Below, piece after piece: positions 27,405-37,256 of a stretch of DNA of 64,000 bases (its first letter is position 1; each line of letters begins with the position of its first letter). The position numbers were made by a program, and so were the translations under genes. The stretch is from Stieleria bergensis (GTDB lineage: Bacteria; Planctomycetota; Planctomycetia; Pirellulales; Pirellulaceae). Below the pieces are notes generated by a model that was given only the letters and a program-made list of their open reading frames with translations, was not told where the DNA came from and did no database searches. The stretch lies in NCBI GenBank assembly GCA_007745635.1, contig CP036272.1:4207521-4271520 (forward strand), in the 5' to 3' direction.

Positions 27405-27552
27405 TCGCCCTTGGCAGGATGCAGTCGTTTGGCACAATCGTCCTGCATGGGTGCAGATCAGCCAGCCGCGTCGAGTCGCTTGACACCTCGTCGCGCACCT
27501 TGAAGTTCTTTCCAAGTCTCCTGAACCACTCAAACTCTCGTAAAGGTTTTTG

Positions 27553-29373
27553 ATGTCTTCCGAATCTGCTACCACTGCCACGCTTTCGCTTCCCAAACGA
27601 TCAGAAGTTGCTGCGGCGGACTGTTGGGATCTATCAAGTTTGTTTGCGTCGGATCAAGAATGGGAAACCCTGTACAGGGAACTCGAAGGCAAAGTCGCCG
27701 GCTTTGAGTCCTTTCGTGGCAGACTTGGCGAGTCAGCCGAGACGCTGCTGGAAGCCATGGAATATGACTCGGTGTTTTCACGTGATGCCGAACGATTGGC
27801 GATTTACGCGTTCTTAAAGACCACCGAAGATCAAGGCAACAGCGACTATCAAGGCATCAAGTCGCGGTTTCAGAACCTGGCCGTCAAAGCCAACCAAGCC
27901 GCCAGTTTCTTCTCGCCAGAACTGTTGGCGATTGAACCTGAAGAAATGCAGGCTTTGGTTGACGATCCCAAGCTAGCCGGTTACAAACTGCAACTGCAGC
28001 GATTGCTTCGCCAACGTGATCACACGCTCAGTGACCGTGAGGAACGCCTGCTGGCAATGCAAGGTGAAATGTCAGGAGCAGCGGGCAACGCCTTTCGACA
28101 ACTGAATGATGTCGACATGAAGTTCGGCACTTTGGACGACGGCCATGGCAACCAAAAAGAACTCTCACACGCTACCTTCAGTGAGTTTTTGATCAGCCCC
28201 GATCGCTCGGTTCGTCGCAATGCGTTCCACCAGTTCTATCAAGAGGTCGCCGATCACGAAAACACGCTGGCAGCAACATTATCAGGCAGCATTCAACGCG
28301 ACATCTACTACGCTCGCGCACGCAATCATGAAGGCTCGTTGGCTGCGGCCCTTTTCCCTGACAACGTGCCTAGCGACGTTTATGACAACCTGATTACAGC
28401 CGTCCGGAACTCTCTGCCGAACGTTCATCAATACCTTGATGTGCGACGTCGCAAGATGGGGCTCGATGACATCCATCAATATGACACCTATGTGCCCATT
28501 TTAAGTGACATGACAAAGCATCACACCTGGGACCAGGCTGTCGATGTGGTTGTCGAGTCACTGCAGCCGCTGGGCAACGAATACGTGACGACTCTGGAGC
28601 AAGGCTTGCGCACTCGCTGGGCGGATCGCTACCCCAACAAAGGCAAACAAAGCGGCGCCTTTAGCTGCGGTTCGTTTGACGGCGACCCGTATATTCTGAT
28701 GAACTTCAAGCCCGACGTGCTGAACGATGTCTTTACACTGACGCACGAAGCCGGTCACTCGATGCACAGTTGGTACTCGGCCAGCAACCAGCCGTTCCAA
28801 TATTATGACTACACCATTTTTGTGGCCGAAGTCGCCAGCACGTTCAACGAACAACTGTTGACTGAGCACCTGCTCAAAAACGCTGCCGATGACAACGAAC
28901 GTGCCTATCTGATCAACAATGAACTCGACAGCATTCGTGCCACCGTGGTGCGGCAGACGATGTTCGCTGAGTTTGAGAAGATCACACACGAGATGGCCGA
29001 AGCCGGTGAGCCCCTGACCGTTGCCTCGTTCCGCCATGTGTATCGCGAACTGCTAGACGCTTACTTTGGTCCCAATTTTGTTGTCGATGAAGAGCTGGAA
29101 TTGGAGTGTTTCCGCATCCCACACTTCTACCGAGCCTTTTATGTCTACAAGTATGCAACGGGTCTGAGCGCCGCGGTGGCCTTGTCCCGACGCGTCTTAG
29201 GCGGTGGAGAGGCCGAGCTAAACGACTACTTGAATTTCCTGAAAGGCGGTTGCAGTAAAGACCCGTTGGACCTGCTGAAAGATGCCGGCGTCGACATGAC
29301 CACGCCGCAACCAGTCGAAACCACCCTGCAGCGATTCAAGGAATTGACCGAAGAGCTAGATCGCATTCTCTAG
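27553..29373 (+). CDS. pepF: Oligoendopeptidase F (M3 family zinc metallopeptidase)
   Basis: Cytoplasmic zinc peptidase that cuts short oligopeptides. The 606 residues start at ATG 27553 (MSSESATT), preceded by AAAGG; a TTG directly before it is not needed. The catalytic motif THEAGHSMHS (HExxH, His at about 398 and 402) is followed by the third zinc ligand region EVASTFNEQLL. The family's substrate-binding C-terminus is present (FYRAFYVYKYATGLSAA). Length and domain order are normal. Nothing indicates export. Confidence 0.95.
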   Translation: MSSESATTATLSLPKRSEVAAADCWDLSSLFASDQEWETLYRELEGKVAGFESFRGRLGESAETLLEAMEYDSVFSRDAERLAIYAFLKTTEDQGNSDYQGIKSRFQNLAVKANQAASFFSPELLAIEPEEMQALVDDPKLAGYKLQLQRLLRQRDHTLSDREERLLAMQGEMSGAAGNAFRQLNDVDMKFGTLDDGHGNQKELSHATFSEFLISPDRSVRRNAFHQFYQEVADHENTLAATLSGSIQRDIYYARARNHEGSLAAALFPDNVPSDVYDNLITAVRNSLPNVHQYLDVRRRKMGLDDIHQYDTYVPILSDMTKHHTWDQAVDVVVESLQPLGNEYVTTLEQGLRTRWADRYPNKGKQSGAFSCGSFDGDPYILMNFKPDVLNDVFTLTHEAGHSMHSWYSASNQPFQYYDYTIFVAEVASTFNEQLLTEHLLKNAADDNERAYLINNELDSIRATVVRQTMFAEFEKITHEMAEAGEPLTVASFRHVYRELLDAYFGPNFVVDEELELECFRIPHFYRAFYVYKYATGLSAAVALSRRVLGGGEAELNDYLNFLKGGCSKDPLDLLKDAGVDMTTPQPVETTLQRFKELTEELDRIL

Positions 29374-29378
29374 GCCCC

Positions 29379-29408
29379 GAAACCGTGGCGAACGCCAAAA
29401 CGGCTGAT
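29379..29408 (+). repeat. Dispersed hairpin repeat, copy 1
   Basis: A 30-bp sequence starting GAAACCGTGGCGAACGCC and ending ACGGCTGAT, just after the pepF stop. It can fold through CCGT/ACGG and GGC/GCC. A second copy, matching at 27 of 30 positions, lies at 43018-43047, also after a plus-strand gene, which suggests a REP-like 3'-flank element. Confidence 0.75.
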
Positions 29409-29459
29409 GGGAAATGCGTGGCTGACCGCTGATGGGCGGTCGACTGCCGGGAAGGGAGG

Positions 29460-30722
29460 TCAGTTCATTCGCACGGCGGACAGAAATCCGAAGGGACCGC
29501 CAAAGAACTGGCTCACTCGCAACAACGCCATGACGTTGACAACCTTGCCTTTTTCCGGCTCCAAATACTTTGCGTCGATGCCCTTCCTGTTCAAACGTTC
29601 TGAATTCAGAAAGTCCAATGGCGGATCATCCAACAACTTTTTGACATTCAAACCTAATCCCGGCTCCGCATCGCGAAATGCAAATCGCAGCAAGTCGCTG
29701 GAAAGGACGCGTTGACCTTTAAGCATCAATCCCACTTCACGCATCATTTCCAACCAAGCGTCAATTTGCTGATCGGACAGTGGCAATCCAAGCTGATCCG
29801 TTTGCCCTGGCTTGGGTAGCCATTCGAAATCGTCGTCTGTTTCGGCGCGGATGTGACTCCAAGTGGTTTGGTTCAGATCACACACGGCCACAAAATGCAG
29901 TCTCATGCGACGTAAACGCGGTGGATCGACAATGGTCGCACCAAGCACCTCCTCGTCGGCTTCGGCCCGAATGCCATCAACCTTCGGAAAGATCTCAGCG
30001 ATTCGTGCTTCAAAACCCTGGCCTGCATCGACGGCTCGATAGGCTTCCACCATTCCGGAAAGCAGGTGGCAATAGGCTCGCAACCAATCAACATCGCCGC
30101 GATCGAAATGAACGCGAAACTCTGGGTTCGCCTTTTCCAGGCCCAAGCGGCCTCGATTGAAGTGCACCAAAAGATCGATCAACTTGGTCTTTTTCTTCCC
30201 TGTCCCTGTAAAGTCAAACTGAATCGCTGCCAGACGCAGCGGTAGTTTGACATCATCATCGGTGATTTCTCCCAGCGTCTGGTTCGCGCGGCTCAGGTCG
30301 TGGGCGAAAACATCCAAGATGCGACCAACCTCCTGATAACTGATTGTTGCTGGTTGATCGTTCTTGGGCACTGGCAAACGCAGGAAGGGCTGACGAGCCT
30401 TCTCAGAAATGGCTCCGTGCTCATGAAGGGCAGCACCGAGGTTCTCGATGGCCCGTGCAAACTGAATCACTCCAAGACCAAAGCGAACTTGATCATTGCC
30501 TCGATCTTTATCGAGCGCCAACAGGCAGGCCGTTTCACCTTCAGCGAACGTGCCCTCGTGCAAGAATTTCTCGGCCAAAGCGGGCTCAGGCAATTCATCG
30601 GCTTGGGCAGTTCCGGCAAACAGGCCGCAGACGAAGATCGACACCCCAGCGACCAGCAGCAACGCCAGGCTGTGGTTGGACTGCAGAGACACCGGCCGAC
30701 AGCGGATCATACGAAACATCAC
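29460..30722 (-). CDS. Uncharacterised exported protein
   Basis: A 420-residue protein with a signal peptide (SLALLLVAGVSIFVCGLFAGTAQA, cleavage before DELPEP). The mature part is helical and acidic; TPR-like helices appear near the start (LAEKFLHEGTFAEGETACLLA). I do not recognise the domain; it resembles conserved hypothetical exported proteins of planctomycetes. Convergent with pepF (87 bp between stops). The start is the first ATG at 30722, with a second at 30719; an ATG 12 nt further in is possible. Confidence 0.8.
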   Translation of the reverse strand: MMFRMIRCRPVSLQSNHSLALLLVAGVSIFVCGLFAGTAQADELPEPALAEKFLHEGTFAEGETACLLALDKDRGNDQVRFGLGVIQFARAIENLGAALHEHGAISEKARQPFLRLPVPKNDQPATISYQEVGRILDVFAHDLSRANQTLGEITDDDVKLPLRLAAIQFDFTGTGKKKTKLIDLLVHFNRGRLGLEKANPEFRVHFDRGDVDWLRAYCHLLSGMVEAYRAVDAGQGFEARIAEIFPKVDGIRAEADEEVLGATIVDPPRLRRMRLHFVAVCDLNQTTWSHIRAETDDDFEWLPKPGQTDQLGLPLSDQQIDAWLEMMREVGLMLKGQRVLSSDLLRFAFRDAEPGLGLNVKKLLDDPPLDFLNSERLNRKGIDAKYLEPEKGKVVNVMALLRVSQFFGGPFGFLSAVRMN

Positions 30723-31079
30723 ACACTCCCTTTAGAAAGACAAGGAATCAATAGAACGGACTGATTCACAGAGCCCATTGGCGGACCAGGCTTTCGTCCA
30801 ATAAGTCCAGTTACTTGAAAAACCTTGCGGCAGTTTCAGGGATCGAGAAAATTTCGCAAAAGACGCACCGGGCAGAAGACAGCCGCAGAGGCTGATGGCA
30901 ACCGGAAAACCTTGGCGTGCCGGCATGCGAGCTGGCGAAAGAGAATGCGAGGCGAGCTCGATTTTGACCAAAACGCCGACGCCAATGACAAAAGCAGGCT
31001 GCTGTGAGGCAACCGGCTTTCGTCGGATGCGACGTAGCGCTTCGTCGCATGTTATGATAAGGAGAGTCAATCGAAGGCG
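30723..31079. other. Intergenic region, no gene recognised
   Basis: About 360 bp between the exported protein and the Gly-rich protein, both leftward. Frames on both strands (30732-31070 minus, 30895-31233 plus) lack motifs; the plus one runs antisense into the Gly-rich gene. The promoter of the exported-protein gene should lie here. Confidence 0.45.
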
Positions 31080-31988
31080 TTACGCGTCTTCGCCGGAGCC
31101 TTGTCCGCGAGCACCACCTCGACCTCCACGTCCGCCTTGCCCCTGTCCGCCAGGACCACCTTGTCCACCGCGTCCTCCACGGCCGCCGGCACCAGGTCCA
31201 CCTTGGCCGCCACGACCAAAGCCGCCACGCTGAGGGGCTTCAAAGGGCTTGCCCTTCATCTTTTCAAGCTTCTTTTTCTGATCAGAAGACAGCACATCCA
31301 TCACTTCTTCTTCGTTTTTATTGCGAATGTCTTCAAAGGCTTTCTGGATGGCTTCGCGATCGTTGCCGGCTGTCTCACGCAGCTTCATGAACTGATCACG
31401 CATGCCTTCGCGTTGAGCTGTGAACTTCTCTTCGATTTCCTTCTGCTGAGAATCGGTGATTTTGATCTCTTTCTCAACACGTTCCATGGTGATGGCCCGA
31501 ATGCCAGCCATCTGAACTTCAATCTGTTGCAAGCGTTCCATCTGCTCTGGGAACAAGATTTCTTCTACCTCTGAACTTGCTTTTTTGGCAAACTCCTCGG
31601 CTTGCTCTCGCATTTTTTCCATCGCTTCACGCAACTTCGCTTGGTTTTCTTCGCTACGATCGCGGAAGTCCAAACCTTCAGGGCGTTCGAAGCGAGGCCG
31701 TTTTTCGCCGATCTTCTTCAACGCTTCTTGTTGGTCGGGCAGCAAATCAATCTCTTCACGAACTTGAGGGATTTGCAGCAAACCCATCACTCCGCCACCA
31801 CCACCGGGACCGCGGCCGAAACCACCACCGGGACCGCGACCGCCCTGGCCACCAGGACCACCTTGGCCTCCGGGACCACGCTGGAATCGACCTTGTGGAC
31901 GTCCGTCTTCTTGTGCAGAAACTTCAGTCACCATCAAGGCAACGAGCGCTGCGAATAGCAAGGCCATGGGCCCTTTTGTAATCTTCAT
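31080..31988 (-). CDS. Exported coiled-coil protein with Gly/Arg/Gln-rich ends
   Basis: I start at ATG 31988 (MKITKGPMALLFAALVALM), which gives a clean signal peptide ending VSAQ and has AGGA just upstream. The 302-residue protein has three parts: a Gly/Arg/Pro-rich stretch directly after the signal, a central all-helical domain (about residues 70-245) very rich in Glu, Lys, Gln and Met with long coiled-coil potential (QMERLQQIEVQMAGIRAITM), and a second Gly/Arg/Gln-rich tail of GGQGGPGG-type units. The helical part loosely resembles Spy/CpxP-like periplasmic chaperones, but I see no decisive motif. Such proteins are frequent in planctomycetes. Confidence 0.8.
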   Translation of the reverse strand: MKITKGPMALLFAALVALMVTEVSAQEDGRPQGRFQRGPGGQGGPGGQGGRGPGGGFGRGPGGGGGVMGLLQIPQVREEIDLLPDQQEALKKIGEKRPRFERPEGLDFRDRSEENQAKLREAMEKMREQAEEFAKKASSEVEEILFPEQMERLQQIEVQMAGIRAITMERVEKEIKITDSQQKEIEEKFTAQREGMRDQFMKLRETAGNDREAIQKAFEDIRNKNEEEVMDVLSSDQKKKLEKMKGKPFEAPQRGGFGRGGQGGPGAGGRGGRGGQGGPGGQGQGGRGGRGGARGQGSGEDA

Positions 31989-32212
31989 TGATCCTGTTTT
32001 TCCCGGCGAATTGGTAGAAAAGTAATTCTTGAAAACCAGCCTCTGCTGCCCCGCACTCACCTTCAGTGAGTTACCCACAAATCCAGAAACCAGTTGCTGT
32101 GTCGCGTGCCTTCCTGCGAATCGAAAGCACATCCTGAAGACGAATTCGATCGACCGAAGTCTGATCCAAGGTCCAAGCGAAACCCTTGAACACCTCGCCT
32201 CGTCACGGTGAT

Positions 32213-32235
32213 AAAACCCTGCAGCTCGTTGCAGG
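32213..32235 (-). terminator. Possible terminator of the CRTAC lipoprotein gene
   Basis: On the minus strand CCTGCA, a 6-nt loop and TGCAGG, followed by GTTTTAT. It lies about 105 nt past the CRTAC gene's stop. The stem is short, so this is tentative. Confidence 0.45.
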
Positions 32236-32338
32236 TTTCACACGGATCGAAACTTTTCCGCGGAATTTAAGAAAAAAATGAATCCGAGCTCCAACGGCCC
32301 GGTTTCAGCCGCATTGTCAACACACCTCACGCCAGCGA

Positions 32339-35300
32339 TCACTCCCGTTGTGACTCCACCCAGGGAGATTGAGACTGAACGACGGTGTATCGTTTCCCGA
32401 GCTTCAACCCATCGAGTTGCTGGGTTTGACCTCCCGGCCAAAAGATCGTGACCTGAGCGGGCTCATCAAGATTACCAACACCGAAATGCAACACCGGTTC
32501 GTTGTTGCACATGTAACCATCGCCAGCGGTTTGCCACTGCCAGTGCTCTTCGCCAGCAAGCGTCACCCGAACGCGAGCACCAATCGCATCGCGTTCACAC
32601 TCGATCCCAATTAAACGAATTTGGATCCAGTTGCCCGCCTGAGACTCATTTTGCAAAACGCCGACCGGATGATGCAAGTCATTGGTCACAAGGTCGAGAT
32701 CACCATCATTCTGAAAATCGAAGACGGCAACGGTGCGCCCTAACGATGGTCGCTCAAAGAACGGTTCAGCACCATGCTGTTTCAAAAGTGAAAAACCAGC
32801 CGGGCCACCTTGAAACAGCTGGTGTGGCATGCGAAACGGCTTGCCCTCATGTTCAGCATTAAAGACATGCCCATTGAGAACCACCAAGTCCAGCCAACCA
32901 TCATTGTTTAGATCGGGAGCCTGTGTTCCAAAGCCCAACACTTCACGGGATGGCTTGGCGAGCCCCATCGAAATCGCTTCATCATTGAAGGCGCCACCAT
33001 CGGTTTGCATGTACAGCGCGACAGGTTCGCCAAGAAAGTTGGTGACATGCAGATCTAAGGTACCGCTGCGATCGAAATCACCCGCCGCGACGCCCATACA
33101 AGCCTGAGACTCGCCAGAACGTCCCACGCTACAACCGAGCAGCGTCCCACTTTCAGACAACTCAAACCCCGCGCCGGTTGCGTTTGAGCTTTGCCAAAAG
33201 GGATTCAAATCGCCATCGTTGGCCACAAAGAAATCGTTGCCCGCTCGGCCATCAAAATCGGCCACGACCAAGCCAAACCCCAACGTCGGTTGCTCGGCCA
33301 TCTGCTGACAAACCGATTCCCATGGCTTGAACGCGCCCGTTGCTGTACTGCGATACACTCGATCAGCCGCCTTGCGAAAATCCTGTGGCTGGCAATCCAA
33401 ATAGTTTTCGGTGCAGGTTCGCGTCAGCACGCGTTGATCAGCAAGATCAATGTAATTGATTTCAATCAGATCCGGTAACTGGTCTCCGTCGCAATCGGCC
33501 AAGCCAAGCGTCGAAGTCCAATTTTCGCCGCCCTTGGGAAGCAACTCGCTGGCCTCACGAAAGGTGCCATCGCCTTGATTCAAATACAGCACGTTGGGGC
33601 CGATGTTGGCGACCAGTAGATCGGGAAACCCATCCTGATTGAGATCGCCCACCGAAACGCCTTGAGCGAAATGCCGATCGCCAGCATTCGCAGCGTTCTT
33701 GGTGTCAATGAACCGCTGATCGCCAAGATTACGAAACAGCTCGTTGGGGAGTGAGTCGTTGACTCGGTCAGGCCTTCCGCCAGACTGTCCCAAATAGAGA
33801 TCACAATGGCCGTCCAGATCATAATCAAACGCCGCAATGCCAGCACCGTTGACTTGATACGGAGAAAACGGCTTGCCAGTTTCGGGGAAACCACACACAT
33901 ATTGGCTCTTGAGCCCCAGCGATCTCGCAGCCTCTTTTAAAGCAATGGGAAATGCGGACTCGTCAGCGATTGTCCCGCCGGAGCCCTCTGTCTTTTCATT
34001 GCCCTTGGCCAATAACGGCTGAAGATCAATCTGCAACTTGGCTTGACCGCTAAGCCCCGTCGTTTTTGCTAAACGAGTGCTGGCAATGGCGGATGCGTTC
34101 TGTCCCGTTTGCCAACGAATGACATACTGTTCTTTCTGCTCGATCTGCTGCATCGCTGCGGCACGTTGGCCGGGTGCCAAAAACTGTAACGCCACGACCG
34201 ACCACCCCAGTGATTCCCAAGGACGCACTTGATCAAACAAACTGGCCGCGATCTGTTCAGTCTGCTGATCGTCTGCGTCTCTGGCGAAGCGATACATGCG
34301 ATCAAGTTCCGCCAGTGTTTTGCGTGCCTGTTCTGCTTGCTCGTTGCGATCAAGACTGTCCCAGCAGGCGATCATTGACCGCAGGGCGCCTCGATTGGTC
34401 GGATCGCCGAGCATGGCTTTGCCAAAGGCCGACACTGCTGGCTGATACTGTTTCTCGGCCAGCAGCCATTCCCCCAGCGCCACCCAATATTCCGGATGTT
34501 GATCGGTTCCAGCAGGGACTCCCTGCAACCATTTTGGAAGTGCGTCGTATTGCCCGTCGTTGGCCAACAAGTAACCTTCGAACGCGGCCGCTGCTGGACT
34601 CTGGGGAACGTCTTGGCGTGCCTGACGAACCAACTTCAGGACCCCTTCCAACGGCGTGCGTTGAAACAACTGCATGCGGGCCTGACCGAGCAAAAACAGA
34701 TCAACGTCAAGACGCGGCAGATAGCCCTCGTAGGAGACCAATGCAAACGGCCCGGTCAAATCAATCAAGCTTAACAGTTCGTTGCGAACCACTGAATGCG
34801 CTTTAATCAACTCAATCACATGCTGCCGAGATTCCCAGCGTCTGCCTTGACTGTTGTAATACTGAGCCGACAAGCGATGTGCGACCACATTCTTGGGTTG
34901 CTGTACTAAAGCGTCTTGCAGGAGCTTTTCCGCTTGGCGAAACTGACCGGCCACCAGATGCAGATCAAAACCTTCTCGGATCAATTGGTCAACGGCTTCG
35001 GAGGCGCGTTGATTCTCCATGGCAGACTGCAGGGCAAGCTCCACGTAACCGGCTCCCTCTTGATACCGCTTGGTGGCTCGACAGGCAGCAATCATCATCC
35101 GCACGGTGTTTGCGTCGTCGGGATGAGAGATCAATTCTGCTCGCAACAATTCAATCGCCGCCGCGGCGTTGCCTTGGGACAGCAGTCGCTCCGCCTGAAC
35201 CCGGTTGTTCACCCAATCATCGGTGGTCGCAGTTTCCGAATCATCCAGCTGACTGTTCGCCGTGGAATCGGAATCCACAGCTTGCGGGTCCATCCCTGTT

Positions 35301-35431
35301 TCCGCTGGTATTGATGAATCACAGCCCGCCAAAAACGTCCCCAGCAAGACGCAACCGAACCACAACGAAAACGCGGCAGCGCGACACGACGATGAATTTG
35401 GCCGTCGACGCTCACCTGAAGGAAAGCTCAT
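32339..35431 (-). CDS. CRTAC-type lipoprotein: TPRs, FG-GAP propeller and ASPIC/UnbV domain
   Basis: A large exported lipoprotein (1030 residues from ATG 35431; an ATG at 35458 is also possible). The signal ends VLLGTFLAGC, a good lipobox. Residues about 70-430 carry tetratricopeptide-like helices (QGNAAAAIELLRAELISHPD, QYQPAVSAFGKAMLGDPTNR). The rest is an FG-GAP/VCBS propeller with Ca-binding loops (DYDLDGHCDLYLGQSG, DLNQDGFPDLLVANIG, DLNNDGWLDLVVLNG, DFQNDGDLDLVTNDL). The C-terminus is an ASPIC/UnbV domain (VTIFWPGGQTQQLDGLKLGK). This combination is common in planctomycetes and suggests surface-bound carbohydrate or protein binding; the function is unknown. No start has a clear Shine-Dalgarno. 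Confidence 0.9.
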   Translation of the reverse strand: MSFPSGERRRPNSSSCRAAAFSLWFGCVLLGTFLAGCDSSIPAETGMDPQAVDSDSTANSQLDDSETATTDDWVNNRVQAERLLSQGNAAAAIELLRAELISHPDDANTVRMMIAACRATKRYQEGAGYVELALQSAMENQRASEAVDQLIREGFDLHLVAGQFRQAEKLLQDALVQQPKNVVAHRLSAQYYNSQGRRWESRQHVIELIKAHSVVRNELLSLIDLTGPFALVSYEGYLPRLDVDLFLLGQARMQLFQRTPLEGVLKLVRQARQDVPQSPAAAAFEGYLLANDGQYDALPKWLQGVPAGTDQHPEYWVALGEWLLAEKQYQPAVSAFGKAMLGDPTNRGALRSMIACWDSLDRNEQAEQARKTLAELDRMYRFARDADDQQTEQIAASLFDQVRPWESLGWSVVALQFLAPGQRAAAMQQIEQKEQYVIRWQTGQNASAIASTRLAKTTGLSGQAKLQIDLQPLLAKGNEKTEGSGGTIADESAFPIALKEAARSLGLKSQYVCGFPETGKPFSPYQVNGAGIAAFDYDLDGHCDLYLGQSGGRPDRVNDSLPNELFRNLGDQRFIDTKNAANAGDRHFAQGVSVGDLNQDGFPDLLVANIGPNVLYLNQGDGTFREASELLPKGGENWTSTLGLADCDGDQLPDLIEINYIDLADQRVLTRTCTENYLDCQPQDFRKAADRVYRSTATGAFKPWESVCQQMAEQPTLGFGLVVADFDGRAGNDFFVANDGDLNPFWQSSNATGAGFELSESGTLLGCSVGRSGESQACMGVAAGDFDRSGTLDLHVTNFLGEPVALYMQTDGGAFNDEAISMGLAKPSREVLGFGTQAPDLNNDGWLDLVVLNGHVFNAEHEGKPFRMPHQLFQGGPAGFSLLKQHGAEPFFERPSLGRTVAVFDFQNDGDLDLVTNDLHHPVGVLQNESQAGNWIQIRLIGIECERDAIGARVRVTLAGEEHWQWQTAGDGYMCNNEPVLHFGVGNLDEPAQVTIFWPGGQTQQLDGLKLGKRYTVVQSQSPWVESQRE

Positions 35432-35671
35432 TTCGGTGATCGCAGACAGGACTGACATGGGAAAACGCAATCGGAAAAGACTCTTGCGGTACAAACGAAC
35501 AAAGACAACGGAGCGCGAAGAAGACCACTGGGCGCGAAGAAGACCACTGGGCGGAACCATCGACCCGCGATGACTGCAACCAGCGACTCACTCCAAGCGG
35601 ACTGTTATTCTAACTAAAAAAGGTCAGCCCTGCGTTCTAATGCAGCCCACGATCGGTCCGCAAATCGGTGC

Positions 35672-36820
35672 TTATTGCTTGAGCAGGTCATCTTCCAGCA
35701 AGTGGCAGTAAGCGTCGTACCTGCGGGCGTCAATCCGACCGTCGGCAACTGCATTTTTCACCGAACAATCGTCTTCGGCCAAGTGCAGGCAATTGGCGTA
35801 GCGACACTGGCCAACGTAAGGACGAATGTCAGGCATCAGTCCCGAAACCTCTTCAGGACTAATATCCCACAATTGGAACTGCCGGATCCCAGGCGTATCA
35901 AACACTGCGCCGCCGCGCGGATCGGTGATTGGAATCAACTGAGCCGAAGTTGTCGTGTGCCGGCCTTTCTGGTTGTCACGACTGACTTCCGAGACCGCCA
36001 ACCCCAGTCCAGGCTGGACGGCGTTTAACAAACTGCTCTTGCCGACCCCACTTTGTCCGGCGACGGCTGTCTGTTTGCCAGCGAGAAGTTCACGCAGAGA
36101 ATCAATGTTCACACCGCTCTGGGCGCTCGTGAACAAGGTTCGATATCCCATTGACGCATAGACGCCGACGAGTTGCTGCAAGGTTACCGGATCCACAAGA
36201 TCACACTTATTGATGATGATCACGGGACTTAGATCACATTGCTCGGCGGACAACAAGAAGCGATCGATCAACACCGGCTTCAAACTGGGCATGGCTGCAC
36301 TGGCAACAATCAGCAAATGATCGACGTTGGCCGCGATCACATGCTGTTGCCCTCGACTGGTCCGACTGATCACACCGCGTCGTGGATCAACGTGTTCAAT
36401 CATTCCGGTTGATTCGGTTTCCATTCGCACACGGACGCGATCTCCGGCGACAACGGTTCCCCGTCCGTCAATGCTAAGCGACTTTAACACTTGGCGAATC
36501 GAACATTCCAGACGCTGGCCATCATCGGTTAACACGGTGTTGGCCAAGCCATGGGCGCGAAGCACGCGTCCGGCGACCAAATCAACCGCCCGCGACGGAT
36601 CATTTTCGTGGTCTTTGAGCTGCGAAACGGTCCGTTTCCGCGTCAAATCTCCTTTGCCACTGACGCGTTCACTCTGGCGAACGTCAGCCAGCGAATCCTG
36701 TTCGCCCTGATTGAATTCCCGCGTTAAGTCGCCATCGCGCACTCGGCCCTGATAGCGTTTGCGAAAATTAACGCGTTCGCCTTTGGATGGATTCTTTCGA
36801 TTCGATTTCTTTTTCCCCAT
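35672..36820 (-). CDS. rsgA: Ribosome small-subunit assembly GTPase RsgA
   Basis: Circularly permuted GTPase that checks late 30S ribosome maturation. The 382 residues start at ATG 36820 ([14 protein letters not shown]); the frame opens two codons earlier at a TTG. G motifs come in the permuted order: G4 NKCDLVD, G5 TSAQSG, G1 [10 protein letters not shown]2 GRHTTT, G3 DTPGI. An N-terminal OB fold precedes them ([20 protein letters not shown]), and a zinc finger ends the protein (CRYANCLH...C). The N-terminal about 70 residues are basic, longer than usual. Confidence 0.95.
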   Translation of the reverse strand: MGKKKSNRKNPSKGERVNFRKRYQGRVRDGDLTREFNQGEQDSLADVRQSERVSGKGDLTRKRTVSQLKDHENDPSRAVDLVAGRVLRAHGLANTVLTDDGQRLECSIRQVLKSLSIDGRGTVVAGDRVRVRMETESTGMIEHVDPRRGVISRTSRGQQHVIAANVDHLLIVASAAMPSLKPVLIDRFLLSAEQCDLSPVIIINKCDLVDPVTLQQLVGVYASMGYRTLFTSAQSGVNIDSLRELLAGKQTAVAGQSGVGKSSLLNAVQPGLGLAVSEVSRDNQKGRHTTTSAQLIPITDPRGGAVFDTPGIRQFQLWDISPEEVSGLMPDIRPYVGQCRYANCLHLAEDDCSVKNAVADGRIDARRYDAYCHLLEDDLLKQ

Positions 36821-37256
36821 GCACAAAGTCTACCACGACCGCCCCACCCTCACTCAAGGGCACCTTGCATTCGGCGCGGCAATTGCCGTGGCTTTTACCA
36901 GTGACTTCCTCCGCCAATGCGCTGCACCAACGCATTTCACGATCGCGAGCGACGGGTTCAATCGAACCAACCGGAATGGTCTCGCTGGGACGCAATCACG
37001 GTGCTTCCCTGACCGACAGAGCATTGCCGAGGCAGATCGCATGTCTGTGCCGAAGACAAGGCAGCCCACCAGCTAAACACTGCCCCCCCCGCCGAGCACT
37101 CCCCCCCCACCACTGATGGTGAACAGCGCCGCGAGAGTTTCCATGCGAAGACAACACTCAATTTTTGGTCGCGTATGGCTTGCGAAGCGACATTACGCTA
37201 GACTTACCGCCCACTATGTGCCCAAACTTCTTCCCTAGAATGTTTTCATATCATCG
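36821..37256. other. Divergent intergenic region with two poly-C runs
   Basis: About 435 bp between leftward rsgA and acs. Two C8 runs (around 37083-37090 and 37101-37108) lie about 150 bp upstream of acs. No RNA or small gene is supported. The overlapping Ser/Arg/Ala-rich frames on both strands are not convincing. Confidence 0.5.

Noticed and set aside
30732-31070. 112-codon minus-strand frame
   Set aside because: No Shine-Dalgarno, motif or similarity; overlaps an alternative frame.
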